Part shown: piece by piece, positions 1 to 7,424 of the stretch
How the letters are laid out: every line of letters begins with the position of its first letter
Numbering within the stretch: position 1 is the stretch's first letter
Origin: JBKQHQ01 sp052148715
Lineage (GTDB): Bacteria > Pseudomonadota > Alphaproteobacteria > Rhizobiales > Xanthobacteraceae
NCBI GenBank assembly: GCA_052148715.1
Contig: JBKQHQ010000119.1
Span: 1-13,135 of the forward strand
Direction of reading: 5' to 3'
Length of the DNA stretch: 13,135 nt
Made by a program: the position numbers and the translations under genes
Notes under the pieces: generated by a model
Told to the model about the DNA's origin: nothing
Database searches by the model: none
The model's input: the letters and a program-made list of their open reading frames with translations, nothing else

Positions 1-2
1 CC

Positions 3-55
3 CGACACATGCAGGCAAACCTGCATGTGTCGACCTCCCCCACAAGGGGGGAGGT
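3..55. repeat. Two adjacent perfect palindromes (intergenic repeat)
   Basis: Two hairpins sit side by side. The first has 13-base perfect arms at 3-15 and 20-32 around a 4-base loop. The second has 9-base perfect arms at 33-41 (ACCTCCCCC) and 47-55 around a 5-base loop. Neither is followed by a T run on either strand, so they do not read as a classical terminator. From memory, CCTCCCC/GGGGAGG palindromes recur between genes in Bradyrhizobium-type genomes; this window cannot show copy number. The element may continue to the left of the window. Confidence 0.75.
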
Positions 56-109
56 GAAAACAGGGGCGGTTGGTCATGTGCGATTTCGCTGCCGCCCATC
101 CGGCATAAC

Positions 110-138
110 GATGGGTTTCGCGAGGAGCTCAACCCATC
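110..138. repeat. Short palindromic repeat ahead of ycjX
   Basis: Perfect 8-base arms GATGGGTT (110-117) and AACCCATC (131-138) enclose a 13-base loop. It lies about 100 bases before the ycjX start. The sequence resembles a short repeat I associate with Bradyrhizobium intergenic regions, but copy number is not testable here. It could be part of the ycjX leader or just a dispersed repeat. Confidence 0.55.
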
Positions 139-234
139 CTACCGCTTCGCCCCCTCGACCGGCCCGATCCTGATCGAGATGGACGTAGAGGGGCCGATGC
201 GGCCGGTCACCCCGGCGCGCTCGACCTGATCTCC

Positions 235-1665
235 GTGCGAATTCCCTTCACGATCACGCTCCCGACCGCGCTGCCGACGAGCCTCACGGAGCTTGCCAAG
301 GGCTCGACGGTCAATATCGCGGTGACCGGCCTCAGCCGCGCCGGCAAGACGGTCTTCATCACGAGCCTCATTCATAACATTCTGAGCGCAATCTACGATC
401 CCGAGCTGATGCCGCTCCTGGGCGTTGCCGCTGAACATCGACTCGTCTCGGCAAAGCTGGCCGGCGCCAAGGCCAATCGGCTGCCGCGGTTCCCCTATCA
501 GCGCAATATCGAGAAAATGACGTCCAGCCCGCCGATCTGGCCGCAGGGCACGACCGACATCAGCGAGACCGAAATCGACATCCGCTTCCTCCCCGCCGGC
601 ACCTTGGGCAAGCTTCTCGGCCGCGTCAGCGGTGAGGCAGCGACGTTGCGGATCAAGATCGTCGACTATCCGGGGGAATGGCTGCTCGACCTGCCTTTGC
701 TGACGCAAAGCTATGCCCAGTGGTCGCGCGCCATGCTAAAACTCCTGCGCCGCGGGATCCGCGCGGAGCTCGCCCGCGCGTATCTCGATTTTCTCGCGCA
801 GCATCCCCACGATCAGACAGCGAACGAAGAGGTCGCGCGCCAGGCGCATGATCTCTATCGGACCTTCCTGTTGAACGCCCGCGATCATCACGGGCTCAAC
901 TACCTGCAGCCCGGGCGTTTTCTGTGCCCGGGATCCATTGCTGAGGCCCCCTACCTCTGGTTTGCGCCGCTCGACATCCCCGAAGGCGTCGAGGAGTTTT
1001 CACCCGCATCACTTGGCGCCCTCATGCAGGCGCGGTTCGAGGTGTACAAGAAAGAGGTCGTTTTCAAATTTTACGACGACCATTTTCGTCAATACTCACG
1101 CCAGGTGGTGCTGGTCGACGTGCTGAGCGCCCTGCTCGCGGGACGCGACGCGTTCGACGACACGCGGCTCGCGCTCGATGCCATCGTCGAAAGTTTTCGC
1201 TACGGCCGAGGCGGCATCTTGAGCCGGCTCTTGCGCGGCGCGCGCATCGAAAAGGTTCTGTTCGCGGCGACCAAGGCGGACCACATCCCGCAAATCCAGT
1301 GGGATCACCTCGCCGAGTTGCTGCGCCACATGGTGGCCGGCGCCTTCTTGGAGATCAAGAGCAGCAATGCCTCGATGGATGTCGGCGTGCTGGCGTCGGT
1401 CGTTTCGACCACCGAAAGCACGCAAGAGATCGGCGGCCAGCAGGTTCAGGTCGTGGTCGGCAAACCGGTCGGCCAGGACAAGCAGCGGGCGTTCTTCGCC
1501 GGCAACGTGCCGATCCGGCCGCCGCGCCCGGAAGCATGGCTCAAACCCTTCCTCAATGTCCCGAATTTCGAGCCGCCGCCGATCGAGGCGTCGCCGGTCA
1601 CCGGGATTCCGCACATCAATCTCGATTCCACCCTCGAGTATCTGGTTGGAGACCGCCTCCGATGA
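235..1665 (+). CDS. ycjX: YcjX-family P-loop NTPase (DUF463)
   Basis: This is a 476-residue predicted nucleotide-binding protein of the YcjX/DUF463 family. A Walker A motif GLSRAGKT lies at residues 32-39, a DYPGEW segment (switch/Walker B-like) at 144-149, and a G4-like TKAD at 346-349, all in the order expected of a GTPase-like fold. Length matches the family (about 460-490). In E. coli, ycjX and ycjF belong to the phage-shock (Psp) envelope-stress regulon; the molecular role is not settled and regulation here is unknown. The start is GTG 235: no other ATG, GTG or TTG lies between the upstream stop (106-108) and the P-loop that leaves room for the N-terminus, though no clear Shine-Dalgarno is visible. 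The stop overlaps the next start (ATGA), indicating translational coupling. Confidence 0.93.
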   Translation: MRIPFTITLPTALPTSLTELAKGSTVNIAVTGLSRAGKTVFITSLIHNILSAIYDPELMPLLGVAAEHRLVSAKLAGAKANRLPRFPYQRNIEKMTSSPPIWPQGTTDISETEIDIRFLPAGTLGKLLGRVSGEAATLRIKIVDYPGEWLLDLPLLTQSYAQWSRAMLKLLRRGIRAELARAYLDFLAQHPHDQTANEEVARQAHDLYRTFLLNARDHHGLNYLQPGRFLCPGSIAEAPYLWFAPLDIPEGVEEFSPASLGALMQARFEVYKKEVVFKFYDDHFRQYSRQVVLVDVLSALLAGRDAFDDTRLALDAIVESFRYGRGGILSRLLRGARIEKVLFAATKADHIPQIQWDHLAELLRHMVAGAFLEIKSSNASMDVGVLASVVSTTESTQEIGGQQVQVVVGKPVGQDKQRAFFAGNVPIRPPRPEAWLKPFLNVPNFEPPPIEASPVTGIPHINLDSTLEYLVGDRLR

Positions 1666-2732
1666 GCGATAGAGAAAACCTCGATCCGCATCGCCCGGCC
1701 GACCCCTTCGTCATCGAGGTGAATGCGGGGCCGACAGCGGCAGAGCCGCCCCCGGCCGATCTCGGCCCGCGGGTGATCGACACCGGGCAAAGCGGGCCCG
1801 TTAGTCCCATCACGACGGTGCGGACGTCAAAGCCCGTAAGCACTGTTCAGGACCGCCTGCCCGCGCGCCGCGGGAATTGGACCGTGCTTGCCGGCACGAT
1901 CGGCGTCGCGATCCTCGGCTTCGGCTGGATGTTCGTCCGCAGCGTCGACTGGATCGCCGACACCTATGGGCGAAGCCCGACGCTCGGCGTCATCGCCGCC
2001 GTGTCGGTCGTTGCCGGTGTTTCCGGCATCCTCGCCATCGTCATGCACGAGTTGCGCAGCTTGTTTGAGATCAAACACGTTGAAGCGCTGCAGAGCAGCC
2101 TCGCCGGAATGGCCGATCGGTTGGAGGCGACCGATGCCCGGCGTGCGATCAATGAGGTGCTCGCGATCGTTCCCCGGGACGCCGAGATGGCAACCGCCAT
2201 CGCCAAATTTCGCCGCCAGATCAGCACGCGCCACACGCCCGCCCAGCAGATCGAAATTCTTTCGCAAACCGTCCTGGAGCCATTGGATCGGCGGGCGGAA
2301 GGCGCCGTGCGCCGCGCGGCCGGTCGTGCCTTCGGCATCACTGCCATCAGCCCGGCCGCGCTGACCGACGCGCTTTTCTTTCTGGCCGCGAGCCTGCGGA
2401 TGATGCGGGCTGTCGCGTCGGCCTACGGCCACAGACCGACGGCGACGATGATCGCACACCTGTTGAAGCGGCTCGTGTTGGAGGCCGGACGGATCGGCGG
2501 CGTCGATATGGCGGCCACCAGCCTCACCTATCATCTGGGCGGCGCCTTCGCCGAGCGGGTCGCGTCGAAGACGGCGGAATCCCTCTACGCGGCGCAACGC
2601 ATGGCCCGCCTCGGCATCATCATCACCGGGATGTGCCGGCCGGTTCCGTTCCGCGCCGAGCAAGTGCCGACGCTCACATCCTTGGTCGGAAACCTGTTTC
2701 GCCGCGTGACCAGTGAGGATTCCGCGGCTTAG
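1662..2732 (+). CDS. ycjF: YcjF/TIGR01620-type membrane protein (DUF697)
   Basis: A 356-residue membrane protein, the usual partner of YcjX. The first 70 residues are polar and Pro-rich, probably cytoplasmic and disordered. Two hydrophobic segments follow at about 73-94 and 106-128, then a long mostly helical C-terminal DUF697-like region. Its ATG (1662-1664) overlaps the ycjX TGA (1663-1665). The frame stays open upstream to 1299, but that part is the shadow of ycjX, so the overlap ATG is the right start. The context suggests YcjX and YcjF act as one membrane-associated unit, probably in envelope stress; this is inferred from the E. coli pair, not from anything catalytic here. Confidence 0.9.
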   Translation: MSDRENLDPHRPADPFVIEVNAGPTAAEPPPADLGPRVIDTGQSGPVSPITTVRTSKPVSTVQDRLPARRGNWTVLAGTIGVAILGFGWMFVRSVDWIADTYGRSPTLGVIAAVSVVAGVSGILAIVMHELRSLFEIKHVEALQSSLAGMADRLEATDARRAINEVLAIVPRDAEMATAIAKFRRQISTRHTPAQQIEILSQTVLEPLDRRAEGAVRRAAGRAFGITAISPAALTDALFFLAASLRMMRAVASAYGHRPTATMIAHLLKRLVLEAGRIGGVDMAATSLTYHLGGAFAERVASKTAESLYAAQRMARLGIIITGMCRPVPFRAEQVPTLTSLVGNLFRRVTSEDSAA

Positions 2733-2830
2733 CGCAGCATCACCTGCAGTGCCAGGTAACGTGACCTTGCGGAACGCTCTCAGCTTCGTCCGACAGAACG
2801 GCGGCGATGGCGTCCTACCTCGCTCGCCGA

Positions 2831-2995
2831 CTAATGCAACAGTGTCTGGAAGGTTGTGAAAGTTGTATTGAGGGTCGCGCCAATGCCATTGACCGCGCCG
2901 ACAATGACGATGGAGATGCCTGCGGCAATGAGGCAATATTCGATAGCGGTCGCGCCTGATTGATCGCTTAGGAAACGCGACAGGACGACACGCAT
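2831..2995 (-). CDS. flp: Flp/Fap-type pilin, small
   Basis: A 54-residue protein begins MRVVLSRFLSDQSG and continues ATAIEYCLIAAG. It has the Flp prepilin pattern: a short basic leader, a Gly at residue 14 just before the processing point, Glu19-Tyr20 at positions +5/+6 of the mature protein, then a hydrophobic helix and an Asn/Thr-rich tail ending in a TAG stop. In the Tad system a CpaA/TadV-type peptidase cleaves after this Gly and the mature peptide polymerises into thin adhesive pili. A GGAG sits about 9 bases before the ATG. No tad/cpa genes are in the window, so it is an orphan copy. Cys21 follows the EY pair where Gly is usual. Start and frame are secure; function is inferred from family. 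Confidence 0.9.
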   Translation of the reverse strand: MRVVLSRFLSDQSGATAIEYCLIAAGISIVIVGAVNGIGATLNTTFTTFQTLLH

Positions 2996-3093
2996 CGGCT
3001 GAACTCCGAGGATCTCCGAGCTGAGTGGCCTTAGGCTAACCCCGTGACAGTTACCAAACCACTAAGGGCCTGTGTCGCCGGAACGCCAGCTGA

Positions 3094-3510
3094 TTAGGCC
3101 CGCCGCGCGCCTGATGTGCTTCCCATTGCGGCATCGACGCTCCAGGGACCGCCGCCGGCGAAGGCAAGATATAGAAAGACAAAGCAATACAGAATCGCGG
3201 CATCGCCGCCGTTGAGGATGGGGAAAAAGCTCCTTGGTGCATGCGACATGAAATAGGCGACCGCCATGTCGCCTGACAGAATGAACGCGACCGGGCGGGT
3301 GAAAAGACCGACCGCCAGCAGGACCCCGCCGACCAGCTCGATCGCGCCTTGAATGCCCATCAGTGAAAACAAAACGGGGCCGGGATTTGGCGACGGCGGA
3401 AAACCAAGAAACTTTTGGGTGCCATGCTCCAGGAATATAAGCGCGACAACGATGCGGATGATCGAAAGTACGCGGGGTGTCCATGCGGCAATCGTGCTGT
3501 CGGCGAACAT
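3094..3510 (-). CDS. DoxX family membrane protein
   Basis: A 138-residue integral membrane protein with about four hydrophobic segments (roughly residues 14-30, 46-70, 73-89 and 101-118). The EHGTQKF segment at 28-34 after the first helix and the ELVGG segment at 58-62 are typical of the DoxX family. DoxX proteins are found across bacteria, often linked to redox or thiol-stress responses, but the biochemical role of most members is undefined. The ATG at 3508-3510 is followed directly by a good membrane protein N-terminus; upstream on this strand only a loose G-rich stretch could serve as ribosome binding site. It is co-directional with flp, about 100 bases apart, without sign of functional linkage. 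Confidence 0.88.
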   Translation of the reverse strand: MFADSTIAAWTPRVLSIIRIVVALIFLEHGTQKFLGFPPSPNPGPVLFSLMGIQGAIELVGGVLLAVGLFTRPVAFILSGDMAVAYFMSHAPRSFFPILNGGDAAILYCFVFLYLAFAGGGPWSVDAAMGSTSGARRA

Positions 3511-3677
3511 GACTGAGCCCCGGAGGATCTACCACCACTATTATATGCCACAGGTCAATGGACGCAAATCACTCCAACGCCGATGCGTCGGGTACCCGGT
3601 GTCGGTTTGTAAACGTATGGTTTGGAAGAATGCCGATGCCGGCAGCGCAACCGCGCCACCATCAGCCGAGTTAAGTC

Positions 3678-4565
3678 GTGGGCCATCGTCCAATCAACGT
3701 GCCGTTCCCCATGCCAAATCTTGTTCGGCGCGCGGGTGCGCCGATCGTGGCGGTGTTGGCGGGCGTGCTGGCGGCAGCGGCGGTTTCCGCCGGCTTTCCA
3801 CAAGCGCGCGCGGAGGGCAGCGCATCGCGGCGGCTCGAAGGCCCGGACACGCACCGGGTTCTCGTGGTTCCGGTGAACCTCCATGGCCGGGCTCCGCTGG
3901 CGATCGACCGCAAGCAAATCACCCAGGCGCTTTACGGCGCCGAAGATTCCGTGGCCTCCCGCTATCGGGTCATATCCTACGGAATGATGGAATTCGCCGG
4001 GTCGGAGGGCGACATCGTCGATCCGGTCGCGCTTTCGGAGCCGACGGACTTCTGTGACTCCGGGCTGAAGCGCCTGGCCGGCGAGGCGGAGGACGAGGTG
4101 CGGCGACAGGGTATCCCGCTGCGCGCCTATAAGCACGTCGTGTTAGTTATCCCCGAGGATTCGCCGTGCTGGTGGACCGGCGTGGGCGACATCGGCGGCA
4201 CCCGGGTGTGGGTGAAGGCGACCACGGCGAAAGCTCTGCAGCACGAGCTCGGCCACAATCTCGGTATGAACCACGCGGTGCATTGGCGCAGCTCCGATGC
4301 CGACGGCTCCGACTTCATGGGCTTCGGCGGCGCCAGCCTGAATGCGCCCCATGTGGTCGAGATGGGATGGCTCCGAGGCTACCCCGGGAAGCAACGGATC
4401 CATTCTGCAGAACGTGGGAAACCGCCTGTGCCTGGACTTGCCCGGAGGATCGCTCGCCAACGGCGCCAAGCCGATTGCATGGGTCTGCCACGGCGGTACC
4501 AACCAGACTTGGCGCTACGTGTCACCCACCACGCCTTGAAGTCGGCCGCGACCCATCTCTGCTAA
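3678..4565 (+). CDS. Secreted M11 (gametolysin-type) zinc metalloprotease, C-terminus frameshifted
   Basis: The frame encodes 295 residues. A signal peptide (hydrophobic core about 21-38, likely cleavage after ARA at 43-45) precedes a metzincin domain with zinc motif HELGHNLGMNH at 189-199 and a Met-turn SDFMG at 211-215, followed by NAPHVVEMGWL. This arrangement fits peptidase family M11, so an exported zinc endopeptidase is likely; substrate unknown. The GTG at 3678 is the longest start; ATG 3711 (residue 12) gives a cleaner signal peptide and may be the real one. Neither has a good Shine-Dalgarno. After residue 232 (about base 4374) the reading frame becomes Arg-rich and low quality to the stop at 4565, while frame +1 encodes a lectin repeat, so the native gene appears to have lost frame near 4374-4392. 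The catalytic part is intact. Confidence 0.8.
   Translation: MGHRPINVPFPMPNLVRRAGAPIVAVLAGVLAAAAVSAGFPQARAEGSASRRLEGPDTHRVLVVPVNLHGRAPLAIDRKQITQALYGAEDSVASRYRVISYGMMEFAGSEGDIVDPVALSEPTDFCDSGLKRLAGEAEDEVRRQGIPLRAYKHVVLVIPEDSPCWWTGVGDIGGTRVWVKATTAKALQHELGHNLGMNHAVHWRSSDADGSDFMGFGGASLNAPHVVEMGWLRGYPGKQRIHSAERGKPPVPGLARRIARQRRQADCMGLPRRYQPDLALRVTHHALKSAATHLC
4387..4539 (+). pseudogene. Ricin-type beta-trefoil lectin repeat, out of frame with the protease
   Basis: In the frame one base ahead of the protease, about 50 codons encode one ricin-B repeat: ILQNVGNRLCLDLPGG, then LANGAKPIAWVCHGG and NQTW (the QxW-type motif), ending in TGA at 4537-4539. The codons here are mostly G or C at position three, whereas the protease frame over the same bases is not. 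Skipping one base in the ACCCCGGG run (4381-4388) would join MGWLRGYP directly to GSNGSILQN. A full ricin-B domain has three repeats of about 40 residues; only one remains, so the lectin was already short. A sequencing indel would look the same. Confidence 0.7.
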
Positions 4566-4742
4566 AATCATTGACCACGCAAGCTTCAGACGGTCCAACC
4601 GCAGCCTGACTCGCGCGGTAAGCGCGGGCAGAGCTTGAGGTCCGGCCCGCTGGACATATGACGCGCGGCTGCGATGATGATGCGGCGCATCCGCAGGGCA
4701 TCGCTATGGAATGGAGCGGCCAATGCAACCCGAGACACGACC

Positions 4743-5513
4743 ATGACCTTTCAATACGTGACCGTCGAAGACGCGATGAAGCGCGGGGGCCTGCGCATGG
4801 TGGTGGTCGGCGGGGTGCCGAGCCCCTGGGGCGAAGCCGCCAAGGGCATCCTCTACATCAAGGGCATCGAATGGGTCGCCGTGCGCCTGACCTATGACAG
4901 CGAGCCCCTGAAGCAGTGGGCCGGCCAGCGCAACGGCCCGGTCGCCATCTACGAGAACGAACGGCCGCGCCCCGGCTGGGCCGAGATCCTCTTGCTCGCC
5001 GAGCGCCTGGCGCCCTCACCTTCGTTGCTGCCTTCCGATCCGGCCGAGCGCGCCTTGGCCTTCGGCCTCGGCCACGAGATCTGCGGCGAAGCGGGCCTGG
5101 GCTGGTCTCGTCGGCTACAATTGATTCATGCCGGTCTGCAGAACGCCGGCGGCTTCCCCGCAGCCGTCGCGAGCTACCTCGCCAAGAAGTACGGCTACAG
5201 CCCCGAGGCGGGCGCGGCCTCCGGCGCACGGGTGGCGGAGCTTTTGGGCATGTTGGCCGCACGCCTGCGGGCGCAGCGCGAGGGGGGGAGCCGCTATTAC
5301 GTGGACGACCAATTGACCGCGGTCGATATCTACAGCGCGACCTTCATGGCCATGTTCCGCCCGCTGCCGCCCGATCAGTGCGAGATGCAACGCAGCACGC
5401 GCGCGGCGTTCGAGACGCGGGATGCGCAGACCGAAGCGGCGCTCGATCCGATTCTGTTCGAGCATCGGGACATGATGTACGCGGAATATTTGGAGTTGCC
5501 GCTCTCGCTTTGA
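4743..5513 (+). CDS. Glutathione S-transferase-like protein
   Basis: A 256-residue soluble protein. An N-terminal thioredoxin-like region (about residues 17-95) carries SPWGEAAKGIL, where the Ser/Pro pair stands at the usual catalytic position of a GST, and GPVAIY, resembling the cis-Pro loop. The rest is the alpha-helical C-terminal part, with YVDDQLTAVDIYSA matching the GST_C helix-capping region and the ending EYLELPLSL. It therefore probably binds glutathione or a related thiol, but reaction and substrate are unknown. The frame stays open upstream to 4674; ATG 4743 is chosen because MTFQYVTVEDAM reads as a natural start and the extra 23 residues are Arg/Asn-rich noise. No strong ribosome binding site is visible. 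Confidence 0.85.
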   Translation: MTFQYVTVEDAMKRGGLRMVVVGGVPSPWGEAAKGILYIKGIEWVAVRLTYDSEPLKQWAGQRNGPVAIYENERPRPGWAEILLLAERLAPSPSLLPSDPAERALAFGLGHEICGEAGLGWSRRLQLIHAGLQNAGGFPAAVASYLAKKYGYSPEAGAASGARVAELLGMLAARLRAQREGGSRYYVDDQLTAVDIYSATFMAMFRPLPPDQCEMQRSTRAAFETRDAQTEAALDPILFEHRDMMYAEYLELPLSL

Positions 5514-5599
5514 GGCGTTTCATGATCCACCGGCTGCATCAAAACAAAACACTTGAAACCCGGCGTTCGGGACCGGCAGCAGCCGACCACGCTTTGGCG

Positions 5600-5634
5600 A
5601 AAAAAAGGGGCCACGCCAATCACGAGCGCGGCCC
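5600..5634 (-). terminator. Rho-independent terminator, minus strand
   Basis: Read on the minus strand, GGGCCGCG and CGTGGCCC (bases 5634-5627 and 5615-5608) form an 8-pair stem with one G-U pair and an 11-base loop, followed after one C by seven U (complement of the A run 5600-5606). This is a classical intrinsic terminator for leftward transcription. It is about 150 bases past the stop of the Cache-domain gene and just past the composite repeat, so it most likely ends that transcript and keeps it from running antisense into the GST-like gene. Confidence 0.7.
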
Positions 5635-5638
5635 TAGA

Positions 5639-5759
5639 GCGCGATGACTTTTCTTTGAGTCGTCATCGCGCCCTATCTTATTGTTGGAGCATGATCTTTT
5701 CCGAAAACCGGTACCCACCCTCGGGTCAAGCCCGAGGGCAAGCTTTTCGGGATCATGCT
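5639..5759. repeat. Composite palindromic intergenic repeat
   Basis: Three nested or adjacent hairpins: GCGCGATGAC (5639-5648) with GTCATCGCGC (5662-5671); AGCATGATC (5688-5696) with GATCATGCT (5751-5759), extended inside by CCGAAAA (5701-5707) with TTTTCGG (5744-5750); and CCCTCGGG (5718-5725) with CCCGAGGG (5731-5738). All arms are perfect. The AGCATGATC...GATCATGCT frame matches a repeat I recall as abundant between genes in Bradyrhizobium-type genomes. It lies between the Cache gene stop and the terminator, so it may be transcribed as a long 3' hairpin. There is no coding sequence in it. Confidence 0.8.
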
Positions 5760-5784
5760 GTAGCCAGTCATCATGGTCAGCAGG

Positions 5785-6243
5785 CTATTTGTAATATCCC
5801 ACGCCGCAACCCAAGTCGCCGGCCTTGGCGACAAAGCTCGTCTTGGCAACAGGTGTTGTTTCTCCGAGGCGCGGAAACATGTAGCTGACCTCGCTAATCG
5901 TCTCGCCCTGCCCAGCTTTGTACAGTTCTTCGCCGAAAGACTTACCCGTCGAGTCCTTCAACGTCCGGACGTCCTTACCGCGGACGGCTGGCGGACCAGC
6001 GACCTCAATGCCGTCGGAGAGATTAAAGCAGAACGGATACAGGTCGCGATCCTTGAAGCCGCCCTCGCCCTTGTTGAACATATCGATTGCTTTGGCCTTG
6101 TCGGCCTTCACCGCCACGACCGCCTTTTCCAACATGGCCTTGGCTTCGGCCGCCGTGCCGGACTGCGCGGCGGCGAAGCCGGTCAGGGAGAACGTCACCG
6201 CGAAGACCGCGAGGGTCCCAATCATGGCTTTCTGCAGCACCAT
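5785..6243 (-). CDS. Secreted Cache-domain protein
   Basis: A 152-residue protein with a clear signal peptide (hydrophobic core about 9-25, likely cleavage after AAA at 24-26). The mature part is a single small Cache-like domain with the familiar stretches AKAMLEKAVVAVK, MFNKGEGGFKDRDLYPFC and the ending GCGVGYYK. Cache domains are extracytoplasmic small-molecule-binding modules, usually of receptors; stand-alone periplasmic ones like this may be ligand-binding partners of other sensors, which is inference. Cys72 and Cys146 could pair. The start is ATG 6241-6243, with a strong AGGAGG four bases before it; the longer in-frame ATG at 6267 is not supported. It stands alone and ends about 150 bases before a terminator. 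Confidence 0.85.
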   Translation of the reverse strand: MVLQKAMIGTLAVFAVTFSLTGFAAAQSGTAAEAKAMLEKAVVAVKADKAKAIDMFNKGEGGFKDRDLYPFCFNLSDGIEVAGPPAVRGKDVRTLKDSTGKSFGEELYKAGQGETISEVSYMFPRLGETTPVAKTSFVAKAGDLGCGVGYYK

Positions 6244-6356
6244 ATTGCCTCCTGGGTTTGTGATCATGCAATCTACTATTCATGGCGCGACGCGGCGCAA
6301 GAGTAAAATGATAAAGGCAACGCGCGCCACGAAATTACGGATCTACCTACGGAATT

Positions 6357-7334
6357 TCAGGAGGGCGGCGTCAGGCGGCGCACGCTGGTGACCTCGCTGC
6401 CGGCTGCGTCAATGCGCGCGATCGCCGATGCGGCAGGCTCGAAGGCGACCGCCATGTGATAGGCGTTGGCATGCACGACCGTCGTTTCGTCCCGCGCAAT
6501 GGCGACATGACCTTTCCAGAACACAAGATCGCCTCGCCGCAACGGCTTGAGCTCTTGCGAGCGCGCGAGCGAGCTGCCCAGCGCGTGCTCCTGCATGTCG
6601 CTGTCGCGCGGGCAAGGGGTGCCGCAGGCGCCGAGCGCAAGCTGCAACAGTCCCGAACAGTCGATGCCGAGACTGGTCTTTCCTCCCCACAAATAGGGAG
6701 TTCCCAAGAACCGCTCCGCGACCGCGACGAAATCGGTTTCCATTGTCTCCATTGGCGCCAGATGAACAAGAGGCACATGCCCACCGGCAGCCGTGATCGC
6801 GAACGACTCGTCCGTGCGCGCAATGACGAGTTGGCTGCCGAACGAAAGCGTCTCCATCGGGGGGAGCTTGATCGAGGGGCCGGGGAAGACGAACGTGCGC
6901 AGCGCCGTCACCTTGTGGGTCGGCGGAGGTCCTGGCGCGCGAAGCGCGCTTGCCGGCACAAAACCGACATAGCCGTCGCCGGCGAGTTGTCCCCACGCCC
7001 AGCCTTCCTTGTCGATGTCGTAGATCGTCGCCCGCTCGCCCTTCAGCGCTTCGGTAAGAAGCGCCGCCTCGGGCGAGGGCGCCTCGCGCAGGGGCGCTTG
7101 CGACGCGCCAATCTCGTAGAGTTTTCCCTCGACGAAGCGCCGAGCTTCGACAACGCCGGCGAGATGCTTGGCCGCGAGGTCGGGTCGCGCCGGCGTTATC
7201 CGCGGGTCTAGTCCGCTGCGTCTTGCTTCAGCCATGGCTTCGGCCGGCTGCTGCGCGCGCGCCGCCAGCGGCCAGGCGACCGCGCCGCCCAAAAGCGCAA
7301 CGAATTCGCGTCGTTTCATCCAATCGAACTGCAT
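6357..7334 (-). CDS. NlpC/P60 cysteine hydrolase with SH3-like domain and Tat leader
   Basis: A 325-residue predicted peptidoglycan hydrolase. Residues 1-29 are a twin-arginine signal (KRREFVALLGG, then WPLAARAQQ). Residues 40-135 include a bacterial SH3-like region (ATIYDIDKEGWAWGQL, GYVGFVPASAL), and about 200-320 are NlpC/P60 with catalytic Cys226 in DCSG, His276 in GHVAI and His288 as the likely third residue. The family cleaves D-gamma-glutamyl-diamino acid bonds in cell-wall peptides. A GGGGA about 5 bases before ATG 7334 supports the long start. The leader is the type usually seen on ABC-transporter binding proteins, while the part from Met34 (MAEARRSGLDPRITPARPDL) resembles the natural N-terminus of leaderless rhizobial NlpC/P60 proteins, suggesting a fusion. 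It follows the 7425-9425 gene by 90 bases, same strand. Confidence 0.88.
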   Translation of the reverse strand: MQFDWMKRREFVALLGGAVAWPLAARAQQPAEAMAEARRSGLDPRITPARPDLAAKHLAGVVEARRFVEGKLYEIGASQAPLREAPSPEAALLTEALKGERATIYDIDKEGWAWGQLAGDGYVGFVPASALRAPGPPPTHKVTALRTFVFPGPSIKLPPMETLSFGSQLVIARTDESFAITAAGGHVPLVHLAPMETMETDFVAVAERFLGTPYLWGGKTSLGIDCSGLLQLALGACGTPCPRDSDMQEHALGSSLARSQELKPLRRGDLVFWKGHVAIARDETTVVHANAYHMAVAFEPAASAIARIDAAGSEVTSVRRLTPPS

Positions 7335-7424
7335 CCTATCCCCGCGAGCCGGGACCGCGCACCGCTCGATTGGCCGCGGCTCCCGCCGAAGCTCCGCGAC
7401 TTCCTCCGCGGCATGGCCTGACCG

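Noticed and set aside
2..229. Plus-strand frame open from the window edge, ending five bases before the ycjX GTG (tail MRPVTPARST).
   Set aside because: Most of it is palindromic repeat sequence in GC-rich DNA and no family is recognisable; it could be the tail of an upstream gene, but the window does not show its body.
1299..1661. Upstream extension of the ycjF reading frame inside ycjX.
   Set aside because: It is the out-of-frame shadow of ycjX; the ATGA overlap at 1662 gives the natural start.
2742..2757. ACCTG/CAGGT palindrome between the convergent ycjF and flp genes as a terminator.
   Set aside because: The stem is only five pairs and no T run follows on either strand.
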